A stretch of 64,000 bases of DNA, taken from NCBI RefSeq assembly GCF_006716185.1, contig NZ_VFOP01000001.1, forward strand, positions 3,038,001-3,102,000, written 5' to 3'. Positions within the stretch are counted from its first letter, which is position 1, and the number at the start of each line of letters is the position of its first letter. The stretch is from Ornithinicoccus hortensis (GTDB taxonomy: Bacteria > Actinomycetota > Actinomycetes > Actinomycetales > Dermatophilaceae). A model generated the notes under the pieces. It saw only the letters and a list, made by a program, of their open reading frames with translations, was not told where the DNA came from and ran no database searches. The position numbers and the translations under genes are program-made. Shown here in pieces: positions 44,136-52,085 of the stretch.

Positions 44136-44471
44136 ATGACGGCACACCCGGCCCGCGACCTCGACCAGGCGCTGCGCGCGCTCGCCGACCCGAACCGCCG
44201 GGCGATCCTCGAGGCCGTCCGCTCCGGCCCGCGGCCCGTCGGGCAGATCGCGACCGAGGTCGGGTTGTCCCAGCAGACGACGTCCCACCACCTGGGGGTG
44301 CTGCGCGCCGCGGGGCTGACCAGCAGTTCCCGGGAGGGGGCCCGGCACCTCTTCGTCGTCGACACCGACGGCCTGGCCGCGGTGCGCGCCTACCTGGACA
44401 CCTTCTGGCCGGCCAAACTGGCGGGGCTGAAGGCCGCGGTCGAGGCGCGCGAGGCAGACCGCCGTGGCTGA
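44136..44471 (+). CDS. ArsR family (SdpR-like) transcriptional regulator
   Basis: 111 residues, a compact winged helix: LRALADPNRRAILEAV, GLSQQTTSHHLGVLRAAGL, then REGARHLFVVDTDGL. No metal-binding CxC motif is present, so the signal is probably not a metal. It overlaps the SRPBCC gene by 8 bp, a recurrent pairing in Actinobacteria where the repressor and an AHSA1-type protein are co-expressed. A palindrome 46 bp upstream is the likely operator. Confidence 0.9.
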   Translation: MTAHPARDLDQALRALADPNRRAILEAVRSGPRPVGQIATEVGLSQQTTSHHLGVLRAAGLTSSSREGARHLFVVDTDGLAAVRAYLDTFWPAKLAGLKAAVEAREADRRG

Positions 44472-44934
44472 CTACCGGACCTCGATCGAGATCGACGCGG
44501 CGCCGGACACGGTCTTCGACTACCTGGTCACCGACGCGGGGATGACCTCCTGGATGGGCCAGCACGCCTCGCTCGACGCCCGCCCCGGCGGACGGTTCGC
44601 GGTCGACATCGCCGGACACGCGGTCCGCGGCCGGTATGTCGTGGTCGACCGGCCCCATCGCGTGGTCTTCTCCTGGGGGATGGCCGGGAGCCCCGACCTG
44701 CCCCCCGGCGCCTCCACCGTGGAGTTCACCCTCGTGGCGACCGACCGCGGCACCCGGGTCGACCTGGTCCACTCCGACCTGCCGGACGACGGGCTCGAGG
44801 GTCACGCGGACGGCTGGTCACACTTCCTCCCCCGGCTGGGCACCGCATCCGCCGGCGGCGATCCCGGACCCGATGACTGGCGGCCGATCTCCGACCGTCT
44901 GCCCGAGGACCCCACCCGAAGGAGCACGCCATGA
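44464..44934 (+). CDS. SRPBCC/AHSA1 domain protein
   Basis: 156 residues with the START-like helix-grip fold: YRTSIEIDAAPDTVFDYLVT at the N-terminus, PGGRFAVDIAGHAVRGRYVV, then VEFTLVATDRGTRVDLVHSD. The GTG at 44464 lies inside the end of the ArsR gene. Such proteins bind hydrophobic ligands; the ligand is unknown. A second ArsR/SRPBCC pair occurs at 53505-54353. Confidence 0.87.
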   Translation: MADYRTSIEIDAAPDTVFDYLVTDAGMTSWMGQHASLDARPGGRFAVDIAGHAVRGRYVVVDRPHRVVFSWGMAGSPDLPPGASTVEFTLVATDRGTRVDLVHSDLPDDGLEGHADGWSHFLPRLGTASAGGDPGPDDWRPISDRLPEDPTRRSTP

Positions 44935-45356
44935 CCACGACCACCTCCCCCACCGCCCGCGAGACGGTGCTCGACTTCCACCGGGCCTGGACCAGCGGCG
45001 ACATCGAGCGCGCCACCACGCGCGCCACCACGCTGTTGAGCCAGGACGTCGTATGCCGTGCCCCCGGAGAGGACCTGGTCGGCCGGGAGGCCTACGGCGC
45101 CTTCCTCGCCGGCTTCTCCCCCAACCTCACGGGGGTGGGCAAGGTGTCCGCCCTCGCCGAGGACGACCGGGTGGCGCTGTTCTACTGCCCGCACACCGCG
45201 GTCACCAGCACCGCACCGGCGGCCGAGCACTTCACCGTCCGCGACGGACTGATCGTGGAGAACGTGCTCGTCTTCGACCGGCTCTCCTACCTCCCGCCCG
45301 AGCAGCCCGGGACGGCGCCCGGTGGTCCTGCCGGGCAGGACGGACCGCGCGGGTGA
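44931..45356 (+). CDS. NTF2-like/SnoaL family protein
   Basis: 141 residues with an NTF2-like cone fold: TVLDFHRAWTSGDIERATTR at the N-terminus, GREAYGAFLAGFSP, VALFYCPHTAVTS and FTVRDGLIVENVLVFDRLSY (each within the family pattern of a small-molecule pocket). It overlaps the preceding gene by 4 bp (ATGA) and the next one by 4 bp. Function unknown; likely part of the same transcription unit as the ArsR and SRPBCC genes. Confidence 0.8.
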   Translation: MTTTTSPTARETVLDFHRAWTSGDIERATTRATTLLSQDVVCRAPGEDLVGREAYGAFLAGFSPNLTGVGKVSALAEDDRVALFYCPHTAVTSTAPAAEHFTVRDGLIVENVLVFDRLSYLPPEQPGTAPGGPAGQDGPRG

Positions 45357-45697
45357 CCGGGAAACAGCAGGACCTGGCGGACCGCATCCGCACGGCACTG
45401 GAGGACGAGCCGTCCACGCGGACGGTCTCCATGTTCGGCGGGCTGTCCTTCATGGTCCACGAGAAGATGGTCGTCGCGGCGCAGCGGGACGGAGCCCTGC
45501 TCGTGCGGATCGACCCCGCGCACCACGCGAGGCTGCTGGCCCTGCCGGGTGCCAGCCAGGCGGAGATGGGCACCGGCCGCCCGATGGGGCCGGGGTGGAT
45601 CAGCGTGGACCCCCGGGCGATCACCGACGACGAGCAGCTCGGCTGGTGGATCGAGGTCGCGATGGAGTTCAACGCCGCCGTGCGCTCGGGCGGGTAG
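45353..45697 (+). CDS. TfoX N-terminal domain protein
   Basis: 114 residues. The TfoX/Sxy N-domain is evident: VSMFGGLSFMVHEKMVVAA, LLVRIDPAHHARLLALPG, then GWISVDPRAITDDEQLGWWI. It lacks the C-terminal half of competence regulator TfoX, as is usual for the many small actinobacterial members, whose role is unknown. The GTG at 45353 overlaps the previous stop by 4 bp, ending a four-gene coupled set. An arsenic-resistance island begins about 120 bp downstream. Confidence 0.85.
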   Translation: MTGKQQDLADRIRTALEDEPSTRTVSMFGGLSFMVHEKMVVAAQRDGALLVRIDPAHHARLLALPGASQAEMGTGRPMGPGWISVDPRAITDDEQLGWWIEVAMEFNAAVRSGG

Positions 45698-45727
45698 CCG
45701 GGGACCCACTGACGGCCCGGCACCGGG

Positions 45728-45817
45728 TCAGCCCCGAGACTGCTCCGAGAGGGCCTCCATCGTCGCGGCGATCCGACGCTGCCGGGTCGCATCGGTCTTG
45801 GCGGGATTCTCCTGCGA
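45728..45817 (-). pseudogene. 3' remnant of a lost gene (possibly YdeI-like)
   Basis: About 29 codons remain, reading [20 protein letters not shown] and a short tail to a stop at 45728. The Lys/Thr/Arg-rich pattern resembles the C-terminal end of YdeI/OmpD-associated proteins. Upstream of codon 1 the sequence changes at once to the end of an arsenate-reductase-like gene. I read this as the stump of a gene cut by insertion or deletion at the island edge. The family guess is weak. Confidence 0.4.
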
Positions 45818-45825
45818 CCTGTGCC

Positions 45826-46237
45826 TTACCGATGTGGGCCGATTTGTCGTTGAGCGAGCTTCGTGACGCGGATGGCGATGTCGTCTCGCACGAGACGCAT
45901 GCGGTCCATGCCGTGGATGCCGCGGGCGGAGGGCTCGTCGGTGATCCACCGCTGCACCGGGGTGGTGCCGGTGTCCAGCTGAGCCTCGGGACCGATGATG
46001 ACGACGAGGTCGGCGTCGGCAACGACTTGGGTCGACCGGTTTGGGCTGTTCGCCCTCGGTGCTGGCTCCGACCTCCTCCAGGGCACTGACCGACTCGGCG
46101 TTGAGGTGCTGGCCGGGCGCGGTGCCGGCGGACAGCACGCGCAGCGCGTCGCCGTAGTGCTGGCGAGCCAGCGCGGCCGCCATCTGGGACTTGCCGGCGT
46201 TCTTGACGCAGACGAACAGGACGGTCGGCGTGGTCAT
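45826..46237 (-). pseudogene. Arsenate-reductase-like low-Mr phosphatase with frameshift
   Basis: The N-terminal half reads [20 protein letters not shown] and [20 protein letters not shown] in the frame of the ATG at 46237. After QPKPVDP the frame shifts (near 46030). The other frame continues [34 protein letters not shown] and [11 protein letters not shown] to a stop at 45826. The active-site loop is CVKNAGKS, with Lys where classical low-Mr phosphatases have Arg; related actinobacterial arsenate reductases show this too. The ATG overlaps the preceding arsC stop by 4 bp. Broken unless the indel is a sequencing error. Confidence 0.72.
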
Positions 46238-46659
46238 CGCCGGTCTGGTTCCGGTGCGCTGGCGGGGATCAGCTCGGTGATGAGAGCCTTGACGCGGTGG
46301 CGGATCTCGTCGCGAATCGGTCGGACTGCCTCAAGGCCTTGCCCGGCCGGGTCGTCCAGTTCCCAGTCCTCGTAGCGCTTGCCCGGGAAGATCGGGCAGG
46401 CATCGCCGCAGCCCATGGTGATCACGACGTCGGAGTCCTGGACGGCCTCGGTCGTGAGGACCTTCGGTGCGTTCGCGCTGATGTCGATGCCTTCTTCGGC
46501 CATCGCCTGGACCGCGACGGGGTTGATGGCCGCACCGGGTGCGGACCCGGCGGAGCGGACCTCGATCAGGCCGTTGCTGAGGTGGTGCAGGTAGCCGGCG
46601 GCCATCTGGGAGCGGCCGGCGTTGTGGACACAGACGAACAGGACGCTGGGTTTGTTCAC
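46234..46659 (-). CDS. arsC: Arsenate reductase ArsC (low-Mr phosphatase type)
   Basis: 141 residues. It reduces arsenate to arsenite in the cytoplasm; actinobacterial members use thioredoxin or mycothiol/mycoredoxin. The P-loop is [19 protein letters not shown] (CX5R), with [20 protein letters not shown] and [20 protein letters not shown] downstream, the latter holding the resolving cysteines. The GTG at 46659 is preceded by GGAGAC; homology begins there. It is the only intact one of three arsC-like genes in this operon. Confidence 0.92.
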   Translation of the reverse strand: MNKPSVLFVCVHNAGRSQMAAGYLHHLSNGLIEVRSAGSAPGAAINPVAVQAMAEEGIDISANAPKVLTTEAVQDSDVVITMGCGDACPIFPGKRYEDWELDDPAGQGLEAVRPIRDEIRHRVKALITELIPASAPEPDRR

Positions 46660-46684
46660 GGGTCTCCTCGCGGTCACGGGTGGG

Positions 46685-47323
46685 TTAGAGGTTGAGGTCT
46701 CGGAGCAGGGCGCTGACTCGTTGTTGCACGTCGTCGCGGATGTCGCGGACCACCTCGACTGGTTGACCGGCGGGGTCTGCGACATCCCAGTCGAGGTAGC
46801 GCTTGCCGGGCAGGCGTCGCCGCAGCCCATGGTGACGATGACATCGGCCGCGCGGACCACGTCCCCCGACAGCGGCTTGGGGTACGCCTCAGTGAGGGAG
46901 ATGCCCCGTTCGGCAAGGACTTCCACGACAGCCGGGTTGAGCTCGCCCATCGGCTGGGAGCCGGCCGAGCGCACGTGCACCCTCCCTGGGTGCCAGATGA
47001 GCAGCCAGCGCAGCCGCGAGCTGGGAGCGACCGGCATTGTGCGCACAGACGAACAGCACTTCCGGCACGGTCTTGGCGATGCGACCCTCGGCCTGCGCGG
47101 CCGCGGTGAGCCGCTCGCGGGCCAGCCTGGTCACCAGCACGGGCAAAAAGTCCGGGACCGTGGAGACGGCTGCCAACTCGCGGTGGGCGGCGTGGACTGC
47201 CTGCTCGACCTGCTTGGCGGTGAACATGCCCTCGAACGTGTAGGACAGGTCCTCCACGGCCGTGGCCAGGTGTGACGGGTCGGTAACCCTGCCGCCGGGC
47301 TCAGTGTGCTGGGGTTGGGACAT
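46685..47323 (-). pseudogene. ArsC with N-terminal helical domain, broken by two indels
   Basis: From the ATG at 47323 comes a helical domain (DLSYTFEGMFTAKQVEQAV, VTRLARERLTAAAQAEG), then the P-loop VLFVCAHNAGRSQLAAALAA. An extra base at a run of three G (plus strand, about 46988-46990) shifts the frame. The second frame gives HVRSAGSQPMGELNPAVVEV and [13 protein letters not shown] short deletion near 46812-46818 then shifts again, and the third frame gives KRYLDWDVADPAGQPVEVVR to a stop at 46685. Without the indels this is a normal three-helix-bundle ArsC. It overlaps the acr3 end by 23 bp. Confidence 0.78.
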
Positions 47324-48398
47324 GGGACTCCTCCTTGTGAGGGAAGTGGTCGCGTAGAGCGAGGGAGACGTAGACCAGGCCGACCAGGACGGGCACCTCG
47401 ATGAGCGGTCCAACAACGCCGGCCAGGGCCTGGCCGGAGGTGACGCCGAAGGTGGCGATGGCCACCGCGATGGCCAACTCGAAGTTGTTGCCCGCAGCGG
47501 TGAATGCCAGGGTGGTCGTCCGCTCATATGTCATGCCCAAGCCCTTGCCCAGGGCGAAGCCCACACCCCACATGAGGGCGAAGTAGATCAGCAGGGGCAC
47601 GGCGATGCGGGCGACGTCCCAGGGCCGGGAGGTGATCTGTTCGCCCTGCAGGGCGAACAGCAGCACGATGGTGAACAGCAGCCCGCGCAGCGCCCACGGG
47701 CCGATGCGGGGCAGGAAGGTCTCCTCATACCAGGTGCGGCCCCTGGCCCGCTCGCCCCAGACCCGCGAGGCCCAACCCGCCACGAGTGGGATGCCCAGGA
47801 AGATCAGCACGGACTTGGCGATCTGCCACGGGCTCACGTCCAAGGTGGCCTGGGACAGGCCGAGCCACCCGGGTAGGACCGAGAGGTAGAACCAGCCGAG
47901 CGCGGCGAACGCGAAGACCTGAAAGACCGAGTTGATGGCCACCAGCACCGCGGCGGCCTCCCGGTCACCGCAGGCCAGGTCGTTCCAGATGATCACCATC
48001 GCGATGCACCGGGCCAGGCCGATAATGATCAGGCCGGTGCGGTACTCGGGCAGGTCGGCCAGGAAGATCCAGGCCAGGGCGAACATCAGCGCTGGGCCGA
48101 TGATCCAGTTCAGCAGCAGCGAACTGGTCAGCAGCCGCCGGTCCGCGGTGACGGTGCCGACGCGGTCGTAGCGGACCTTGGCCAGCACGGGGTACATCAT
48201 CACCAGCAGCCCCAGAGCGATGGGCAGGGAGACCCCGTCGATCTCGACCGCGCCCAGCCAGCTCCCGAGCCCGGGGACGAGCCGGCCCAGCAGCAGACCC
48301 GCCGCCATCGCCGCACCGACCCACACCGGCAGATACTTGTCCGTCCTCGACAGTCGGACCGGCGAACGACCAACCGGACGGGTTGCCTGACTGGTCAC
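47301..48398 (-). CDS. acr3: Arsenite efflux transporter Acr3
   Basis: 365 residues, ten hydrophobic helices. The Acr3 signature is clear: LARCIAMVIIWNDLACGDRE (with the transport cysteine in ARC), AINSVFQVFAFAALGWF and AAGNNFELAIAVAIATFGV (essential Glu). It expels arsenite and probably antimonite. GTG start at 48398 overlapping the flavoprotein stop by 4 bp. It follows the flavoprotein and precedes three arsC-like genes in one minus-strand operon, divergent from arsR at 49811. Confidence 0.96.
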   Translation of the reverse strand: MTSQATRPVGRSPVRLSRTDKYLPVWVGAAMAAGLLLGRLVPGLGSWLGAVEIDGVSLPIALGLLVMMYPVLAKVRYDRVGTVTADRRLLTSSLLLNWIIGPALMFALAWIFLADLPEYRTGLIIIGLARCIAMVIIWNDLACGDREAAAVLVAINSVFQVFAFAALGWFYLSVLPGWLGLSQATLDVSPWQIAKSVLIFLGIPLVAGWASRVWGERARGRTWYEETFLPRIGPWALRGLLFTIVLLFALQGEQITSRPWDVARIAVPLLIYFALMWGVGFALGKGLGMTYERTTTLAFTAAGNNFELAIAVAIATFGVTSGQALAGVVGPLIEVPVLVGLVYVSLALRDHFPHKEESHVPTPAH

Positions 48399-49732
48399 CG
48401 AGCCGACCCCGCCACGCCGGTCAGCGTCAGCGACTCCGGACCCTGCGGGGTGCCGCAGCAGCCGCCGTCACCGGAGGCCTCCTCATCGAACAGCCCCGCC
48501 CCTCCACACACGCCGGTGTCCGGCAGGGTCAGCTCGACCGCCCGTGCGGCCTCCAGGTCGCCGGCCAGGGCGGCGGCGATGGAGCGCACCTGCTCATAGC
48601 CGGTCATCGCCAGGAACGAGGGAGCCCGGCCGTAGGACTTCATCCCCGCCAGGAAGAGGTCGCCCTCGGGCTGGGCCAGGACGTCGTGGCCGTGGGGCTG
48701 GACCGAGCCGCAGGAGTGCAGGTTCGGGTCGATGCCCGGTGCCAGGTCGACCGGGGCCTGCAACCGGGGGTCCAGGTTGAGGCGGACCTCGGACAGGAAG
48801 GACAGGTCGGGACGGAACCCGGTCGCTCCCACGACCTGGTCCAGCCCCTCGATCCGCCGTCCGTCCGTGGCCAGCAGCGCCAGTGTCGCGCCCTGCTCCT
48901 GCACCCCGGTGACCCGGAAACCGGTGACCGGCTCGATCAGCCTGGCGTCGACGGCGGCACGCACGCGGGTGCCCAACGCACCACGGGCGGGGAGCTCATC
49001 CAGCTCACCTCCGCCGAAGGCACTTTCGACCGTGCCGCGGCGCACCACCCACACCACGTGAGAGTCCGGGGTGTGCAAAGGCTTCGAGGTGAGCGCGATC
49101 AGCGCGGTCAGCGCGGAGGCGCCTGAGCCGACCACGGCAGTGGCCGCCCCCGCGAACCGATCCCGGTCCGCCTCCCCATCAGGCATCTCGTACAGGATGC
49201 GGTCGACCGCAGCGGTCTCACCGGCAGCGGGGTAGCCCTCAGCGCCCAGCGGGTTCGGGGCGCCCCAGGTGCCCGAGCAGTCCACGACCGCACGCGCCAG
49301 CAACCGCTGCATCGAGCCGTCAGCACGCTCGACGTGCAGCACGAACGGCTGGCCCTCTCGCCCGGAGTCGACCAGCAGGTCCCGCTCCGAGCGCGCGACA
49401 CCGAGGACACGGTGACCCGTGCGGACGCGATCTCCCAGCACTGTGGCCAGCGGGTCGAGGTAGTCGCGGACCCAGTCCGCACCGGTCGGGTAAGCCGTCG
49501 GTTCGGGGTGGCTCCAGCCGGTCGCCTCCAACAGGGCCACGGCAGCAGGTGAGGTCACCTCAGACCAGGGCGAGAACAACCGCACGTGCCCCCACTGCCG
49601 GACGGCGGCCGCGGGCGCCTGCCCTTGCTCCAGGACAATCACCTCCTGGTCACGGCGGGTGAGCTCGGCCGCCGTCGCCAGACCAACGGGTCCGGCGCCG
49701 ATGACGACCACGGGAAGAGTTGCAGGTGGCAC
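48395..49732 (-). CDS. FAD-dependent oxidoreductase of the ars operon, Cys-rich C-terminus
   Basis: 445 residues. An N-terminal dinucleotide fold VVVIGAGPVGLATAAELTRR is followed by WGHVRLFSPWSEVTSPAAVA and a second nucleotide fold near TAVVGSGASALTALIAL, then QVVGATGFRPDLSFL. The C-terminus has clustered cysteines (TGVCGGAGLFDEE, GDGGCCGTPQG) that could bind arsenite or a metal. Similar flavoproteins occur in other actinobacterial ars operons, but their reaction is not established to my knowledge; ArsO-like monooxygenase or thioredoxin-reductase-like roles are options. First gene of the operon, divergent from arsR. Confidence 0.85.
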   Translation of the reverse strand: MPPATLPVVVIGAGPVGLATAAELTRRDQEVIVLEQGQAPAAAVRQWGHVRLFSPWSEVTSPAAVALLEATGWSHPEPTAYPTGADWVRDYLDPLATVLGDRVRTGHRVLGVARSERDLLVDSGREGQPFVLHVERADGSMQRLLARAVVDCSGTWGAPNPLGAEGYPAAGETAAVDRILYEMPDGEADRDRFAGAATAVVGSGASALTALIALTSKPLHTPDSHVVWVVRRGTVESAFGGGELDELPARGALGTRVRAAVDARLIEPVTGFRVTGVQEQGATLALLATDGRRIEGLDQVVGATGFRPDLSFLSEVRLNLDPRLQAPVDLAPGIDPNLHSCGSVQPHGHDVLAQPEGDLFLAGMKSYGRAPSFLAMTGYEQVRSIAAALAGDLEAARAVELTLPDTGVCGGAGLFDEEASGDGGCCGTPQGPESLTLTGVAGSAR

Positions 49733-49810
49733 GTGGGTGACTCCCTTGTTTCGATGACTGCCGATGCAGACATCCTTGCAACTCTTTTAGATAGTTGTCA
49801 ATATAGAGGT

Positions 49811-50158
49811 ATGTCCACCTCCGTTCGCACCGCCGATCTGACCGCTTCTGCCGCCTGTGCAGCGGGTTGCGTCCCGGCCGAGGGGCTGCCCAGAGCGCAG
49901 GCCGAGCAGTTGGCGGGCCTGCTCAAGGCACTGGCGGACCCGGTGCGACTTCGGCTGTACTCGCGGATCGCGGCCACCGCAGGAGAGACCTGCGTGTGCG
50001 ATCTTGGCGACTTCGGCGTCTCCCAGCCCACGATCTCCCACCACCTCCGCAAACTGCGCGAGGCAGGACTCATCGAGAGCGAACGCCGCGGGACCTGGGT
50101 CTACTACCGCGCAGTCCCTGCGGCCCTGTCGCCGCTCACGCCCCTGCTGAACGGGTAG
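49811..50158 (+). CDS. arsR: ArsR family metalloregulator
   Basis: 115 residues, winged helix with the metal-sensing segment GETCVCDLGDFGVSQPTISH, whose CVC is the classical arsenite site; extra cysteines (CAAGC) near the N-terminus may contribute. DNA-recognition helix: SQPTISHHLRKLREAGLI. The ATG at 49811 follows AT-rich DNA with little room for a leader. It is divergent from the flavoprotein-acr3-arsC operon, so one operator region (about 49760-49810) could control both. It converges with the second ArsR gene with a 23-bp overlap. Confidence 0.92.
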   Translation: MSTSVRTADLTASAACAAGCVPAEGLPRAQAEQLAGLLKALADPVRLRLYSRIAATAGETCVCDLGDFGVSQPTISHHLRKLREAGLIESERRGTWVYYRAVPAALSPLTPLLNG

Positions 50159-50531
50159 GCCGCCGGTGCGGCTTCCAGGTGCCGATGAGTGCCCGTGCGG
50201 CCGCGCCCAGGGGCGCCGGGCTGGGCTGGAAGTAGGCCCATCGCCCGCGTTGCTCGCGGGTGACGAGCCCTGCGTCGACGAGGAGCTTCAGGTGGTGGGA
50301 GACGGTCGGCTGCGAGAGGCCGACGAGCCCAGTGAGGTCGCACACGCACATCTCCCCGGACGCCGAGGCCGCGATCAGAGAGTAGAGCTTGACGCGCGTG
50401 GGGTCGCCGAGAGCCTTGAAGATCCGGGCGACCCGCTCGGCCTGTTGGTCCGTGAGCGGCTGTCCCGCCGGATTGCAGCAACCGTTGAGTGCCTCAGTGA
50501 GCAGCTCGGGTGTTGTCGCACTGGTCGTCAT
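50136..50531 (-). CDS. ArsR family metalloregulator, second copy
   Basis: 131 residues from the ATG at 50531 (an upstream in-frame ATG at 50591 would cover the operator). Metal site MCVCDLTGLVGLSQPTVSHH and an N-terminal GCCNPAG cysteine pair. The recognition helix is SQPTVSHHLKLLVDAGLV. The upstream DNA holds two imperfect palindromes, and a truncated gene starts divergently at 50620. It probably regulated that now interrupted gene as well as itself. Confidence 0.9.
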   Translation of the reverse strand: MTTSATTPELLTEALNGCCNPAGQPLTDQQAERVARIFKALGDPTRVKLYSLIAASASGEMCVCDLTGLVGLSQPTVSHHLKLLVDAGLVTREQRGRWAYFQPSPAPLGAAARALIGTWKPHRRPTRSAGA

Positions 50532-50552
50532 GCCACCCATTCTGCCTAACGC

Positions 50553-50605
50553 ATTGACGTTTGTCGATGTGTCTGTCATTCTCAAACGCATCGACGTTTG
50601 TCAAT
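50553..50605. promoter_or_regulatory. Paired ArsR operators
   Basis: ATTGACGTTTGTCGAT (50553-50568) and ATCGACGTTTGTCAAT (50590-50605) share the inverted-repeat core TYGACGTTTGTCRA and start 37 bp apart. They lie between the arsR start at 50531 and the divergent start at 50620, one near each gene. Two-site binding by the ArsR at 50136-50531 is inferred. Confidence 0.65.
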
Positions 50606-50619
50606 ACGAGGAGGATGTT

Positions 50620-50694
50620 GTGGAACAACCTGTCGCGGTGATCAGTGCGAGCCCGAAGCAGGTGCCGCTTGACCTGCACTTTCAGGACTATTAG
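50620..50694 (+). pseudogene. 5' stump of a metal-responsive gene cut by the IS remnant
   Basis: A GTG at 50620 with GAGGAGGAT just upstream opens VEQPVAVISASPKQVPLDLH and stops four codons later at 50692-50694, where the IS3-family sequence begins. The strong ribosome binding site and operator show that a real gene began here, divergent from the second arsR. Too little remains to name it. Confidence 0.5.
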
Positions 50695-51363
50695 CCGGTT
50701 AATAGGGACGCGCCGACCTTGCCCATGGATCCGACCATGCCGTGGTGGTTCAGCGCGCAGACGAACTTCCGGCTACGAAATTGCGATCCCCTGTCGGTGT
50801 GCAGGATGCAGCCGGCGACGTCACCGCGCCGGGCGACGGCGCTGTTGAGGGCGTTGACGGCCAGGCGTGACTTCATCCGGTCGCTGATCGAGTAGCCCAC
50901 AATCCGGTTGGAGAAGACGTCCTTGATGGCGCACCGGTAGAGCTTGCCCTCGCCCGTGCGGTGCTCGGTGATGTCGGCCAGCCACAGCTGGTTGGGGCCT
51001 CGGCGGTGAAGTCGCGCTGCACCAGGTCGTCGTGGACCGGCGGTCCGGGCTTCTTGCCGTTCTTCCCGCGCTTCTTGCCGAGGCGGACCACCACCCGTTC
51101 TGGGAGCACAGCCGCCACGCGGTCCGAGGGCACACGTCCTGTCCGGCGTCGCGGGCCTCGTCGGCCAGGTACCGGTACCCGAACTCGGGGTCGTCCTGGT
51201 GTGCGTCGTACAGGGCGTTGGCGCGGTAGGCGGCCTCGAACTCGGCGTCGGTGACCGGGTTGGCCAGCCAGCGGTAGTAGGGCTGGCGAGCGACCTTGAG
51301 CACCCGGCACGTCACCGTGACGGGGATCCCGTCGCCGGCCAGCTCGCGCACGAGCGGGTACAT
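50691..51363 (-). pseudogene. IS3 family transposase OrfB, frameshifted and truncated
   Basis: Starts MYPLVRELAGDGIPVTVTCR at 51363 and continues to RTAWRLCSQNGW. The frame changes near 51095 to VVRLGKKRGKNGKKPGPPVH, and again near 51000 to NQLWLADITEHRTGEGKLYR and ILHTDRGSQFRSRKFV. The first two catalytic Asp of the DDE set are recognisable (LADIT, HTDRG). The region with the last Glu is missing because the gene ends at 50691 after GKVGAS. Confidence 0.8.
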
Positions 51364-51662
51364 GATTTTCCCGGCAGGTTCGCCTGGGACAGGTAGGCCG
51401 CGGCGCGGCGCAGGACCTCGTTCTCCTGCTCCAGCAGCCGGATCCGCTTCTTGGCCTCCCGCAGCTCGGCGTTCTCGGCCGCGGTCGTCCCGGGCCGGGC
51501 GCCGTCGGCGACGTCGGCCGAGCGGATCCAGTTGCGCAGGCACGACTCGGCGATGCCGAAGTCGGCTGCGATCTGCTTGATCGTCTGTCCAGGTTCACGG
51601 TTGCGGGCGACGTTAACCACGTCGTCACGAAACTCCTGGGGATAGGGCTGGGCACGGTGCAC
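51312..51662 (-). CDS. IS3 family transposase OrfA
   Basis: 116 residues. Helix-turn-helix of IS3 OrfA (QEFRDDVVNVARNREPGQTI, IAADFGIAESCLRNWIRSAD), then a leucine-zipper-like stretch KKRIRLLEQENEVLRRAAAY. The last about 20 residues run past the usual OrfA end into the orfB overlap, where programmed frameshifting would normally occur. With orfB broken it cannot support transposition by itself. Confidence 0.85.
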   Translation of the reverse strand: MHRAQPYPQEFRDDVVNVARNREPGQTIKQIAADFGIAESCLRNWIRSADVADGARPGTTAAENAELREAKKRIRLLEQENEVLRRAAAYLSQANLPGKSCTRSCASWPATGSPSR

Positions 51663-51701
51663 ATCCTTCCAGCGACGCCTCGCAGCGTCACAGATCAGAT
51701 G

Positions 51702-51893
51702 TCACCTACCCGTGCAGCAGTCCCCGAAGAGGCCGCGGGCGGCGTCGGCCCTGGCAATGTTCAGCGCCGCTTTGGCGTCCAGGAGGGTGTCGAACATGCC
51801 GAGGGCGACGGTCCGCCCCTCGTGGTCCATCCTGACCCGGTAGCGACCTCGGTAGGCGGAGATACCCCGAGGCAACTTCGAGGGGGCTGCCAT
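51702..51893 (-). pseudogene. Truncated phage-type integrase, N-terminal domain only
   Basis: The ATG at 51893 is preceded by GGGAGGAC and opens SKLPRGISAYRGRYRVRMDH and TVALGMFDTLLDAKAALNIA, the AP2-like arm-type DNA-binding domain found at the start of tyrosine integrases. After about 56 residues the frame runs into unrelated codons and stops at 51702, next to the IS3 remnant. The core-binding and catalytic domains are gone. Its place about 190 bp from tRNA-His suggests that an element once integrated at that tRNA. Confidence 0.65.
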
Positions 51894-52013
51894 GGTGTCC
51901 TCCCGGCCTGCTGGCGGTGTCCGGGTGGGGCTCCCAGACCCTGTGACAGCAGTGTGACAGAAATTCCGCTGTCACGTGCCCAGACGTGCTCGGCCCTGCT
52001 CAACGCGAAAGGC

Positions 52014-52045
52014 CCCGGATTCCGCGCAGTTGCGCGGAATCCGGG
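52014..52045. terminator. Long perfect hairpin between integrase stump and tRNA-His
   Basis: CCCGGATTCCGCGCA and TGCGCGGAATCCGGG form a 15-bp perfect stem with a 2-base loop, preceded by GCGAAAGGC. It may be a terminator for the mobile element or for tRNA-His transcription, and it marks the island edge. No T-tract follows. Confidence 0.55.
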
Positions 52046-52085
52046 ACCTGACCTGGGGTGACGTAGATCACGTGGACCCCTACCG

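Larger units (their letters stand above)
50691..51662 (-). mobile_element. Decayed IS3-family element
   Basis: OrfA is intact (51312-51662) and OrfB is broken (50691-51363). Transposase order and reading direction fit IS3 family elements with a two-frame transposase. The OrfB end is lost: after GMVGSMGKVGAS the sequence turns into unrelated codons and stops, so the element is cut at its orfB end near 50700. I could not find convincing terminal inverted repeats or a target duplication. Confidence 0.75.

Noticed and set aside
45700-45830. Duplicated tRNA-His 3' end (attachment site) at the far island edge
   Set aside because: No stretch matching the tRNA 3' portion is visible there.
50680-51720. 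Terminal inverted repeats of the IS3-family element
   Set aside because: Candidate ends share only TGAC and scattered bases; one end is truncated anyway.
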